From IMG/VR virus record IMGVR_UViG_3300025889_001239, positions 1-20,025 of that record: 20,025 nucleotides of DNA. One strand, given 5' to 3'. The stretch's first letter is position 1. Each line of letters begins with the position of its first letter. This document shows, in pieces, positions 1 through 6,283 of this stretch. The translations under genes were made by a program, and so were the position numbers. The notes under the pieces are model-generated. The model was not told where the DNA came from and searched no databases. It worked only from the letters and a program-made list of their open reading frames with translations. The stretch is from a virus.

Positions 1-803
1 TCAAACTTGTGGGGAGAGCCGTGCCATGCCTCCAGCAGGGTCTTGCCGCCCTTGGTGACAAAGCCAGCATCGGCATCGTCAGACTGCCCAGCGGCTAGTA
101 GGCCAGCGACTGCGGGCAGCGCAGCCCCGCCAAGAATGTTGGGGCCGGTGTAGTCAGGATCGAATGCGGCTCCATACTTCGCCCTAACCCTAGTGGTATC
201 GGGTACAGCCATATTAAGCGGCGGATTGCTCTCTAGCTCTCGCAGGAACTCATCAATCTCGCGCTGACTTGCCCTGCCGCCAGATGCGCTAGGGACGCCT
301 AAATTCATTAACTTCTGGTATGGGCCGGGATCAATAATGTCTTGGAACAAGATGCCCGGAACGCCCGACTCGTATGAAAAGTCGATCAACTCCTCGGTGT
401 TAGTATCCATACCATCCATTGAAATACGCTCTGAGCCGCGCAGTACGGTCGGATCTCGTAGCGTATTCCACGTTGCGCCGCCGCCTAATACCCTATCAAA
501 GCCCTCCGTATTGACGGCTAGAGGATATATTGTGGGCGCTTCGTCCGGTCTTCTATTCAGCCTTCTCCCTGCATAGCTTGCAGCTAACGCGGGGCTTTTT
601 GACGCCCACAGGTACTGTGGGGCCATGTTAGTTGGTAGGTTCTCAAGAATGTCTGGGCTTGTAGATCCAGAGTAGAAGGTATCGGGGAAGAGCGCCTCTC
701 GACGCTCTGCGACAGCCTCCGGCCTCATATCCAGCTTGCCAGATGCTATGCGCTCCGCGACCTCTTCTGGTCGCAGCAGCCGGAGTAAGTCAACAAGGCC
801 CAT
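1..803 (-). CDS. Partial phage protein with ADP-ribosyltransferase-like (polyvalent protein) segments
   Basis: An ATG at 803 opens a frame that stays open for 267 codons to the left edge, so the C-terminus is missing. Residues about 43-80 (FYSGSTSPDI, then LWASKSPALAASYA) have the look of the YHGT...A..YA pattern of ADP-ribosyltransferase-fold domains. The last visible residues, AWHGSPHKFD, match the start of the ART domain common in large phage polyvalent proteins, where HGSPHKFD is normally followed by a GxGEGxQ...GLYFA stretch. A small hydrophobic Ala/Gly/Leu segment (about residues 224-238, LGGAALPAVAGLLAAG) lies between them. The gene is last in the visible order, 43 nt after the PAPS-reductase-like gene. 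Such proteins are often injected with the DNA to modify host targets; that role is inferred from the family. The frame being coding is fairly sure; the domain call is moderate. Confidence 0.6.
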   Translation of the reverse strand, partial: MGLVDLLRLLRPEEVAERIASGKLDMRPEAVAERREALFPDTFYSGSTSPDILENLPTNMAPQYLWASKSPALAASYAGRRLNRRPDEAPTIYPLAVNTEGFDRVLGGGATWNTLRDPTVLRGSERISMDGMDTNTEELIDFSYESGVPGILFQDIIDPGPYQKLMNLGVPSASGGRASQREIDEFLRELESNPPLNMAVPDTTRVRAKYGAAFDPDYTGPNILGGAALPAVAGLLAAGQSDDADAGFVTKGGKTLLEAWHGSPHKF

Positions 804-846
804 GATATCTACCGATAATAAGAGCTTCCATTATACCATCGCTAGG

Positions 847-1677
847 CTAATCACCACAGAAGCATGGCACTGTTTCATCCCCAGCCAAATCAAGCTGGCC
901 CTGCTCTCTTGCAATCACTTGCATCTGCCCGTAAGTGGGGCGGTCTTGTCGCCATACGCCGCCAGACTGTCCCGAAGCGGCCACCTCTCGTTCCATCCTT
1001 GCCCACCAGTCAGCGCGGCTTGGGTTCTCCTCAACCAATGATTTGATGAGGCCGCTAGACTTTAAAAAGCACAGGTCACAGTTACCGTGAGGGGTTACTC
1101 CGCCGTGGTTTGGTAGCTTCAAATCAAACGGTTGCTCTGCCCAGAATTGGCTTACCGTCTCTTTTGTGACGCCAGCGCCAACCAATGGCCTACGGTGTGG
1201 CTCTATCTTGGCGGCTCGACGTTGCTCATCAGCCCTGATGCCAACGATGCTGAACGTCTCACCATGACTGATCTTTTCGACCAAGCCAATACTAAATAGG
1301 TAGCGACCAATCGTCTTAACCTTCATCTCTAAGCTACAGAATCGCGCAACAGGATTGGGTAGAATCCCGGCAATCCTGATGACCTCCTCAAACGGCTCGC
1401 CGTCCCTTGCCGCCGTATCAAAATCGACAACCTTGAAGCGATCCTTAGTTTTCTCTGCCCATTGGTACTCCAGCCAGACAATCGGAACGTCCCAATACTT
1501 GCCGCAATCCCTGACAAACTCCAGCGTTTCCTCTGCCTCCTTGCCAGTGTTGGCAAAGGTCACAATGCAGTCATCAGGCAAGCCGTCATTGGCGTCGATG
1601 AAGCGCCACAGCATATAGGCGCTGGTTCGGCCTCCGCTAAAGCTAATGCACGATGGTTCGTTTAGTTTGAATGTCAT
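847..1677 (-). CDS. PAPS reductase-like protein (PP-loop ATP pyrophosphatase family)
   Basis: The protein has 276 aa. Near the N-terminus SFSGGRTSAYML (residues 12-23) is the SGGxxS PP-loop that binds ATP in adenylyl-transferring sulfotransfer enzymes. Further on come FCSLEMK, a CDLCF pair and a terminal CFCGD, cysteines that could bind an Fe-S cluster or act in catalysis. The ATG at 1677 is chosen because GGAGGG lies about 7 nt upstream; ATG 1683 would be too close to it. Phage members of this family are common, and their substrate is usually unknown: sulfate assimilation, tRNA thiolation or DNA thio-modification are all conceivable. It follows the large terminase gene by 32 nt, probably in the same transcript. 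The family is clear; the reaction is not. Confidence 0.85.
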   Translation of the reverse strand: MTFKLNEPSCISFSGGRTSAYMLWRFIDANDGLPDDCIVTFANTGKEAEETLEFVRDCGKYWDVPIVWLEYQWAEKTKDRFKVVDFDTAARDGEPFEEVIRIAGILPNPVARFCSLEMKVKTIGRYLFSIGLVEKISHGETFSIVGIRADEQRRAAKIEPHRRPLVGAGVTKETVSQFWAEQPFDLKLPNHGGVTPHGNCDLCFLKSSGLIKSLVEENPSRADWWARMEREVAASGQSGGVWRQDRPTYGQMQVIAREQGQLDLAGDETVPCFCGD

Positions 1678-1709
1678 ACGCATCCCTCCAGATCGCAAAC
1701 ACTAGTGTA

Positions 1710-2990
1710 TTACGCTATGCCGCGTAGGTTACGGCGTATAGGATCACCCCAGTTTGATGTCTTCCTGTACCCCACCGCTAGATACCTAAATGCGTCTGCT
1801 GAGTGACTCGACCAGTCATGCGCTGGCCTTCCCTTCCAAACACGGTTGTTATCGTCATACTCACGGTGATATGCCCGCAGCGCGTCAATGCCGTGAGCGC
1901 ACTTCTCAGCGTCGAACCAGCACGTTGCCAGCAGAGACCGTGACGCCTGTATCCCGTCATCTACGTTCAATTGCGGCGCTATCTGAATGTTGTTCAGCCC
2001 GAGGGACTGTAGAGTCTCTAGCCGTGACTTGCCTGACCCTAGCTCCCGCACCCTGACATCATGCGGCAGGATATGTTGGTCGTAGATGTAGCCCTTCTGC
2101 TGCAACACCCTAACGTAATGGTCTAGGCCCACACCTGACGCCTCGTAGTGGTCGATCAGGCGCGTCTCAGGGCCAATCATCTGGGCGAACCAGATTGCCG
2201 TTGTATCGCCTATCCCTAAGTCCCATGCGGTGATGACTGGGGAGCCAGTCTCATACGGAACTGCGGTGATCCTGCCCTGAGCGTTGGCGTCACGCATCTC
2301 TAGCGAGTAATACGCGCCCTCATGGTGGGTTAGGAATGCGCCTTCCCAGATGTGATCGTAGTTGTCTGGGCGCTTCTCAAAGTCATTCTTCCGCACCAGT
2401 TCCAGCACTTTGGGGAAATATGGGTTGTCGCGCCAGTTGATCTCCACGATCTTGCTGCTTTCTGGCGGGTCTTTACGGAATCTCTGATGCGTGGCTGACA
2501 GGTTGCTCTCTGGGTTCCACGATACCCATAGTTCTGAGCCTTCCTCGCGGATTGTGGGGTCGAGTTTGTCCCACGCAGTAGCAGATACCGTCTCCGCCTC
2601 ATCGACCCAGCAGAGCAGTATACGGGCCTTAGATTTGATGCTGTCTAGGTTCCTACGCAGACCGGCAAAGGTGAACTCAATGTTGCCGTCTTTAGAGCGT
2701 ATATATCGCTCACCAACCTCGTAATACTCAGCCAGCCAGTCATACGTCTTGATAGCCCCTGAGATCTCCTCAAACGAGCTATCAGACAGACTATTCATGA
2801 ACTCACGGGCACACAGTATTTGTCCCGAGCGGCCCTGCTGACCCCAGATATAACCTCTGACGCAGGCCATGATTGCAAAAGAGCGACTCTTCCCAGAACC
2901 ACGACCACCATAAGCGCAACGATATCTCGCCTCACCACTGAATAACTCGATCAGCTTTGGCGGTAGTTCAATCGTCGCTATATTCGTCAT
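1710..2990 (-). CDS. terL: Terminase large subunit
   Basis: This is the motor of DNA packaging, 426 aa, a usual length. The ATPase half shows Walker A GGRGSGKS (28-35), Walker B ILLCWVDEAE (124-133) and the coupling motif WVSWNP (about 155-160). The RNase H-like nuclease half shows TAWDLG with Asp257, PHDV with Asp311, and HDWSSHSADA with Asp399, the expected acidic metal-binding set. The layout is that of the PBSX/Terminase_3 type. Its start overlaps the end of the upstream small-terminase candidate by 23 nt, and its ribosome-binding site is weak, so translational coupling is likely. The PAPS-reductase-like gene follows. Nothing looks truncated. Confidence 0.96.
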   Translation of the reverse strand: MTNIATIELPPKLIELFSGEARYRCAYGGRGSGKSRSFAIMACVRGYIWGQQGRSGQILCAREFMNSLSDSSFEEISGAIKTYDWLAEYYEVGERYIRSKDGNIEFTFAGLRRNLDSIKSKARILLCWVDEAETVSATAWDKLDPTIREEGSELWVSWNPESNLSATHQRFRKDPPESSKIVEINWRDNPYFPKVLELVRKNDFEKRPDNYDHIWEGAFLTHHEGAYYSLEMRDANAQGRITAVPYETGSPVITAWDLGIGDTTAIWFAQMIGPETRLIDHYEASGVGLDHYVRVLQQKGYIYDQHILPHDVRVRELGSGKSRLETLQSLGLNNIQIAPQLNVDDGIQASRSLLATCWFDAEKCAHGIDALRAYHREYDDNNRVWKGRPAHDWSSHSADAFRYLAVGYRKTSNWGDPIRRNLRGIA

Positions 2991-3279
2991 CGGGGAGTCG
3001 CGGTATCAGTTCAATTACCGTAGGCGACATACTGCCGTCACTGGTCGTTAGATCAACCTCGGTAGCCTTCAGCTTAGGCTCAGTGTACGCAGCGATCTTA
3101 TCCCACGCATCTATGCTGGCCTTGATATCAGCAGTGTCGCCAGTCTCTGCCCGCTCATGCAATCTCACGGCCTGCTCTGCCATACGCATGATTGGGTGAA
3201 AGTCATCCCCATACATATCCTGCAACCTGTTTAACAGGAACCGCTTATTGCGATTTGGTATGCCCTTCCTACTGTTCAC
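2968..3279 (-). CDS. terS: Putative terminase small subunit
   Basis: The protein has 103 aa. It opens with a basic NSRKGIPNRNKRFLLNRL segment, like the GxPN(K/R) DNA-contact arm of many phage small terminase and DUF5681-type proteins, followed by a helical part with DFHPIMRMAEQAV and an acidic C-terminus. The position directly upstream of the large terminase gene, overlapping it by 23 nt, supports recognition of the packaging site. The start is a GTG at 3279, overlapping the stop of the gene before (GTGA), which points to coupled translation. The call rests on position and the N-terminal pattern rather than on a diagnostic motif. Confidence 0.7.
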   Translation of the reverse strand: MNSRKGIPNRNKRFLLNRLQDMYGDDFHPIMRMAEQAVRLHERAETGDTADIKASIDAWDKIAAYTEPKLKATEVDLTTSDGSMSPTVIELIPRLPDDEYSDD

Positions 3280-3524
3280 TCTTCAATCAACTCACTGATA
3301 TCTAGCATAAAATCTGACCGCTCAGGATGCGGCGGACTGGCTGCCCACCACTCACCTACGGCAGTACCGCAGTGTATCTCGCCATCCTGTATGTCCTTAG
3401 CGTCCATAGGATAGCTTTCTACTGATCCATCTGAGAACGCAACGAGATAAGTGCCCTCGGCATCTGGCATCTCACCGAAAGCCACCGGATACCACTGTAT
3501 CGACAGCAACTGCTGCATTCCCAT
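3276..3524 (-). CDS. Small hypothetical protein, DUF551-like pattern
   Basis: The protein has 82 aa, is acidic and Trp-rich. The succession WYPVAFGEMPDAEG, TYLVAFSDG and WWAASPPHPE resembles the W-x-x-x...LP..g..V....dg....W...P.P layout of DUF551 proteins, small phage proteins of unknown function. A GGGGA motif precedes two close ATGs (3524 and 3518); either may be used. It begins the terminase transcript, after a 139-nt gap that may hold a promoter, and overlaps the next start by 4 nt. The gene is likely real; its role is unknown. Confidence 0.6.
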   Translation of the reverse strand: MGMQQLLSIQWYPVAFGEMPDAEGTYLVAFSDGSVESYPMDAKDIQDGEIHCGTAVGEWWAASPPHPERSDFMLDISELIEE

Positions 3525-3663
3525 TCCCCAAATGGTGACGTAGACGGACAGATACTACTCTCTATGAGTTAGATGGCCCCTTTCGTATCTGGCCTATACA
3601 CGACGCTACGCCTCGCCGCCGGAGGGAGGGGCCGGAGTAAAACCGACAAATCCCACCTATCTA
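3525..3663 (-). promoter_or_regulatory. Intergenic gap with an element shared with the 6.25-kb gap
   Basis: This 139-nt gap is one of only three sizeable ones. At 3547-3558 it holds, on the plus strand, GACAGATACTAC, which differs by one base from GACAGATAGTAC at 6241-6252 in another gap. On the minus strand this reads GTAGTATCTGTC and contains TAGTAT, a possible -10 box at 3552-3557. No convincing -35 box lies 17 nt upstream (it reads GGGGCC). A GC-rich segment sits around 3605-3640. I see no terminator hairpin with a T tract and no gene here. Confidence 0.35.
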
Positions 3664-3858
3664 TTATCGCTTATTGGCGACCTTCTTTAAAGCTGCTGGA
3701 CACCTCACAATTTCAAGCGGAGTACCCTCAACCTCCCGCAACGGCTTGACCGACAGATCACCCATGATCGCCATGTCTTCACCCCATCGCTCTGCCATCT
3801 GCGTTGCCGCCTGTAGCGCGATGCGAACGTCATCATCATCCCACGGTGTGATCCACAT
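3664..3858 (-). CDS. Small hypothetical protein
   Basis: The protein has 64 aa. It starts with MWITPWDDDDVRIALQAATQMAERWGEDMA, an acidic stretch followed by an amphipathic helix, and ends KKVANKR. I do not recognise a family. The ATG overlaps the stop of the gene before it in a TAATG arrangement, typical of coupled phage genes, which supports its being translated. It is the last gene of the small-gene cluster downstream of the methyltransferase. Confidence 0.55.
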   Translation of the reverse strand: MWITPWDDDDVRIALQAATQMAERWGEDMAIMGDLSVKPLREVEGTPLEIVRCPAALKKVANKR

Positions 3859-4058
3859 TAGCCATCATCCGCGTCTTCATCATTGGGGCCGTACTCTGCC
3901 GCGTGGACTTGATTGTAAATGGTTTGTAGTTCTCCAATCCAATCCCCAATAACATCCAGTAAGAATATGCCGTCTTGCTCCAAGATGTCGTCATACAGCG
4001 TTACAGAGCCTTCAGCGCAAAAAAAGTCAGCGGTTAGAATCCCAACAAACTTAGCCAT
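3858..4058 (-). CDS. Small acidic hypothetical protein
   Basis: The protein has 66 aa, is strongly acidic, and ends in GPNDEDADDG. The pattern MAKFVGILTADFFCAEGSVTLYDDILEQDG is not one I can assign. The start at 4058 is preferred over the ATG at 4064 because the GGGGGA ribosome-binding site is 7 nt from the former and 1 nt from the latter; this gives a TAATG junction with the upstream gene. Small acidic phage proteins are often DNA mimics or inhibitors, but nothing here shows that. Confidence 0.55.
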   Translation of the reverse strand: MAKFVGILTADFFCAEGSVTLYDDILEQDGIFLLDVIGDWIGELQTIYNQVHAAEYGPNDEDADDG

Positions 4059-4264
4059 TAGCATTCCCCCCTGTACGCAGGCCAGCCGTTCTCGCCGTCA
4101 GTCTGCTTGTACACTTCAACCATGTGGCAATAATTCTCGTCTGCCGCCACAACCTCGTCAAAGTCTGCCTTGCCCACATACAAGTAGCCAGCCGCAACAG
4201 CGACGATTAACAGCCACACAATGTGCTCAGGCATATCCCTCATTAGATCCATTATCGCTTTCAT
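4058..4264 (-). CDS. Small single-pass membrane protein
   Basis: The protein has 68 aa. After a short N-terminal part (MKAIMDLMRDMPEH) comes a transmembrane helix IVWLLIVAVAAGYLYVG (residues about 15-31), then a roughly 37-residue hydrophilic tail with two Cys, the second at the very end (RGEC). A GGAGGG site precedes the ATG at good distance. The start lies 38 nt inside the upstream gene, a longer overlap than usual here. Function is not recognisable; a small inner-membrane protein of the infection phase is the most that can be said. Confidence 0.6.
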   Translation of the reverse strand: MKAIMDLMRDMPEHIVWLLIVAVAAGYLYVGKADFDEVVAADENYCHMVEVYKQTDGENGWPAYRGEC

Positions 4265-4499
4265 GATGCCCTCCGTAGGACGTTTTACATATCAGATCCC
4301 GATACTCCCGGGCCGCTTTTTTATGCTCCAGCGACTCACTGATGAACTCAAACTGCTTGCCCATCAGGTAGCGCAGTCGCATTACTTCAACCGCCAGAGA
4401 CATTTGCTCTGACGGCAAAAGAGATTGCCAGCCATACTTCTTCTTGATGAACGTCTCAAGGCGCTCATCACTTACTGGCTCAGTCGAATGGGATGCCAT
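4227..4499 (-). CDS. Hypothetical helical protein
   Basis: The protein has 90 aa, counted from the ATG at 4499, which has a strong AAGGAG site 3 nt upstream; a longer frame upstream to 4571 lacks one. The middle is helical and charged (ETFIKKKYGWQSLLPSEQ, then EVMRLRYLMGKQFEF), and the C-terminus is hydrophilic (HHESDNGSNEGYA). It overlaps the gene before by 20 nt and the membrane-protein gene after by 38 nt. I do not recognise a family. Confidence 0.55.
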   Translation of the reverse strand: MASHSTEPVSDERLETFIKKKYGWQSLLPSEQMSLAVEVMRLRYLMGKQFEFISESLEHKKAAREYRDLICKTSYGGHHESDNGSNEGYA

Positions 4500-4668
4500 G
4501 CTTCTCCTTCCACCTACTGTCTCCGTACTCTGGCGACTCTTGTAGTGTACGAAATTCTTGCACCAAGTCACGCATTAAATGCTCATCATCCTCAAGCCGA
4601 GTGATCAGAGAAAAGCATAGGGCGCGGTACGCAACATACTTTGCCCTGTAGTGTTCTGCTTCAGTCAT
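4480..4668 (-). CDS. Small hypothetical protein downstream of the methyltransferase
   Basis: The protein has 62 aa, is helical and rich in Tyr and acidic residues (MTEAEHYRAKYVAYRALCF...). Its ATG overlaps the methyltransferase stop as ATGA, so its translation probably depends on ribosomes reaching the end of the methyltransferase frame. That makes it a possible read-out of whether the frameshift upstream is bypassed. No family is recognised. Confidence 0.55.
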   Translation of the reverse strand: MTEAEHYRAKYVAYRALCFSLITRLEDDEHLMRDLVQEFRTLQESPEYGDSRWKEKHGIPFD

Positions 4669-5157
4669 AAGCTATCAACCTGCTGTATCCGCTCACCGAT
4701 CCAGCGCATCACTGGCACAGCCATAGAGTTACCCAGAGCCTTGTACCTCGGCCCGTCTGGACACTTATCTGCTGGCTTGTTGCGGTACGGGATCTGCGTG
4801 AAGCCGTCAGGGAATCCCTGCAGCCTCTCGCACTCAGTTGGTGTCAGGCGTCTGACTGCCATGCCCTTCGCCACCGCAGGCGAGGCAGACGTGAGCATTG
4901 ACGGGCTAACGTCATAACCCAGAGCGCCCATTGCGTCAGCGTTGGCGTTAGAGGGGAAGGCCACACAGCTCGCCGCATCCATGTCCGACCTCGCGGCTAC
5001 CGTCTGCGAAACATCTTCCGCCTCTGCCATCTGGTTGTAGGCAGAAAACGCCACAACATCACCCTGACCGCTAGCAACATTTGGACTACTGTTGCTAGAT
5101 GGGCTGGCGCTGAGGCAGTTAGCCGTTACTGGCGCAAAGGCCACCGTGTTGAAGCCA

Positions 5158-5733
5158 TCAGCCCGACTGTATTCGTGGCAGGTGGTCTCCAAGGTTGCCG
5201 CCACATCGCTTTGTTTGTTGCCAGCGAATGTCATCGGCACAATGGCCTCGCACTCTACTCGCTCGTTTCCTGTGCGACTGAAAGGAGGGCCTGTAGTAAC
5301 AGCGGGGGCAACTTTTTTCCCCTCCTCTCTGCTCGGCGCAGCCCCTCCTCTCTGCTCGGCGCAGGATTCCCTGACAGGCTTTCGCACTCAAAAAGAACCG
5401 CTGCGGCACGTCTCCAGTCTCCAAGGTATCCGACAACGAAGACACGACGGCGTCGCTGGGCCACTCCCCAGTATTGAGCGTCACAAATTCTGTAGGCGAA
5501 CCCATACCCGATTTCAGCCAGCGCCCCGAGGAAGGAGCCAAAGTCCCGTCCTCCGTTAGATGACAAGACGCCGGGGACGTTTTCCCAGACCACCCACTGT
5601 GGCCTCTTGCGTTGAGCAAGCCTAATGAATTCGAGTGCCAAGTTACCGCGCTCATCATCCATTCCGCCTCTAAGTCCGGCGATGCTGAATGATTGGCAGG
5701 GGGTTCCTCCGACAAGAAGTCCAACTGATCCAT
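5158..5733 (-). CDS. ORF embedded in the methyltransferase gene in another frame, also broken by the duplication
   Basis: Inside the methyltransferase coding region a third frame starts at ATG 5733 (MDQLDFLSEEPP...), with a GGAGAGG ribosome-binding site 6 nt upstream at 5740-5746. It includes SLSDTLETGDVPQRFFLSAKACQGILRRAERRG. I recall this type of sequence as a separately annotated phage protein overlapping C5 methyltransferase genes, usually ending RRAEKRGKxLPPxLxxAL. Here the 23-bp duplication diverts the frame into an unrelated tail ending at 5158. Without one repeat copy the ORF would continue into LPPLLLQALLSVAQETSE and stop at 5255, giving 151 aa. No function is known to me. Sequence conservation could partly be forced by the overlapping methyltransferase. 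Confidence 0.5.
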   Translation of the reverse strand: MDQLDFLSEEPPANHSASPDLEAEWMMSAVTWHSNSLGLLNARGHSGWSGKTSPASCHLTEDGTLAPSSGRWLKSGMGSPTEFVTLNTGEWPSDAVVSSLSDTLETGDVPQRFFLSAKACQGILRRAERRGCAEQRGGEKSCPRCYYRPSFQSHRKRASRVRGHCADDIRWQQTKRCGGNLGDHLPRIQSG

Positions 5734-5908
5734 AATCATCCTCTCCGATAGTGGTGAAATCACCGTGGCATGGAACCTCGGGGTAATGGTGCGCCAACAC
5801 CTCGCGCGGGAATTGTTCTATTTCAGAAAAAAATGCGGGTTCCCATCCTAAACCATGCCACGCCATGGTCGCGGCCTCTATGCCAGAGCATACTGAGCCG
5901 TACCTCAT
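5255..5908 (-). CDS. C5 cytosine methyltransferase, catalytic N-terminal part, frameshifted
   Basis: This 217-aa frame holds the catalytic half of a DNA (cytosine-5) methyltransferase: motif I GSVCSGIEAA (4-13) for S-adenosylmethionine, motif IV GGTPCQSFS with catalytic Cys71, motif VI WENV (108-111), and motif VIII QRRRRVF (151-157). It then runs into a 23-bp tandem duplication, after which this frame no longer encodes the target-recognition region but ends in LPPLLLQALLSVAQETSE, the natural C-terminus of a different, embedded ORF. The start ATG overlaps the stop of the upstream gene (ATGA). The enzyme probably protects phage DNA against host restriction. Whether active enzyme is made depends on frameshifting or on population copies lacking the duplication. 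Confidence 0.9.
   Translation of the reverse strand: MRYGSVCSGIEAATMAWHGLGWEPAFFSEIEQFPREVLAHHYPEVPCHGDFTTIGEDDYGSVGLLVGGTPCQSFSIAGLRGGMDDERGNLALEFIRLAQRKRPQWVVWENVPGVLSSNGGRDFGSFLGALAEIGYGFAYRICDAQYWGVAQRRRRVFVVGYLGDWRRAAAVLFECESLSGNPAPSREEGLRRAERRGKKLPPLLLQALLSVAQETSE
5312..5318 (-). other. In-frame A_AAA_AAG slippery heptamer, candidate -1 frameshift site
   Basis: Just after the duplication the N-terminal methyltransferase frame reads GGA AAA AAG, i.e. the heptamer A_AAA_AAG in the phase needed for -1 slippage, the same heptamer as in E. coli dnaX. A Shine-Dalgarno-like AGGAGG lies only 2 nt upstream. A slip gives GTT GCC and enters the C-terminal methyltransferase frame, for a 414-aa protein. 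A weak hairpin (CTGT-TACT-ACAG) follows about 9 nt downstream; no strong stimulator is evident. Confidence 0.5.
5319..5364. repeat. Perfect 23-bp tandem duplication
   Basis: Positions 5319-5341 and 5342-5364 are identical: each begins CCCCTCCTCTCT and ends GGCGCAG on the plus strand. As 23 is not a multiple of three, the second copy shifts the frames of both overlapping ORFs. Removing one copy rejoins the methyltransferase frame exactly (1,221 nt, 406 aa) and the embedded ORF exactly (456 nt, 151 aa). It may be a real insertion, a reversible two-copy/one-copy switch, or an assembly artefact. Confidence 0.95.
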
Positions 5909-6201
5909 AGCAAAGCCGCAACCTGATCAATCCCATGCTGAACGCTCTGGCCCACATCAACCGCTGACATCGCAAGCCCCAGCCCTTCTGGGTACTCAAG
6001 CTGTTTGGCAACGAAAGCCTGCAAATCCTCTAGCTCTTGCTGGAACTCCGGTGTCGTGCCAAACATGACCATGCCACCGTCACCCCTATCCTCAGCGAAT
6101 ATCTGTCCGCCACTTGGCGTAGTGATAATAGCCTCCCAAGAGATTCCACGGCGCGTTTCCATTGCGTCCAGCTTGGTGCAAACGTAGTTATTCAAGTTCA
6201 T
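5905..6201 (-). CDS. Hypothetical protein upstream of the methyltransferase
   Basis: The protein has 98 aa. Features are an N-terminal MNLNNYVCTKLDAMETRRG, a beta-like centre (SWEAIITTPSGGQIFAEDRG, then MVMFGTTPEF) and a helical C-terminus. No family is recognised. The ATG follows a GGAGGG site, and the gene opens the transcript after the 6.2-kb gap that holds a promoter-like element. Its stop overlaps the methyltransferase start (ATGA), so the two are likely translationally coupled. Confidence 0.6.
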   Translation of the reverse strand: MNLNNYVCTKLDAMETRRGISWEAIITTPSGGQIFAEDRGDGGMVMFGTTPEFQQELEDLQAFVAKQLEYPEGLGLAMSAVDVGQSVQHGIDQVAALL

Positions 6202-6240
6202 TCTGATACCCTCCGAGGTATGTGTTAATTGATACTACAA

Positions 6241-6274
6241 GACAGATAGTACACTAATATGTGTGTGCGTACAC
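6241..6274 (-). promoter_or_regulatory. Promoter-like element in the 6.2-kb gap
   Basis: In the 82-nt gap 6202-6283, the minus strand reads GTGTAC (6269-6274), a 17-nt spacer, then TACTAT (6246-6251), followed by CTGTC. The same layout (xTGTAC, 17 nt, TAxxxT, with GTGT/ACAC symmetry in the spacer) occurs at 13296-13324. The spacer includes ACAC-ATATTA-GTGT. The hexamers fit the sigma-70 consensus only partly: four of six at -10 and two of six at -35, so a repressor site or a phage-specific promoter is equally possible. Confidence 0.4.
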
Positions 6275-6283
6275 CCCTTTTTG

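Larger units (their letters stand above)
4665..5387 (-). pseudogene. C5 cytosine methyltransferase, C-terminal part in a shifted frame
   Basis: This frame carries the second half of the C5 methyltransferase: a variable Ser/Ala/Asn-rich target-recognition region, then motif IX (RRLTPTECERLQGFPDGF) and motif X (YKALGNSMAVPVMRWIG). It is in the -1 frame relative to the N-terminal part. Real methyltransferase sequence starts near 5318; the stretch from the GTG at 5387 to there is only an open continuation, with no ribosome-binding site, so independent translation is unlikely. It becomes part of the enzyme if one copy of the 23-bp repeat is removed (406 aa in total) or if ribosomes slip -1 at 5312-5318 (414 aa). 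The motifs themselves are intact, which suggests the shift is recent or tolerated. Confidence 0.85.

Noticed and set aside
4500-4571. N-terminal extension of the 90-aa helical protein
   Set aside because: It has no ribosome-binding site and overlaps the upstream gene; ATG 4499 has AAGGAG.
5092-5559. 155-codon open frame on the plus strand
   Set aside because: It is antisense to the methyltransferase motifs and to the duplication; low-complexity composition and no ribosome-binding site.
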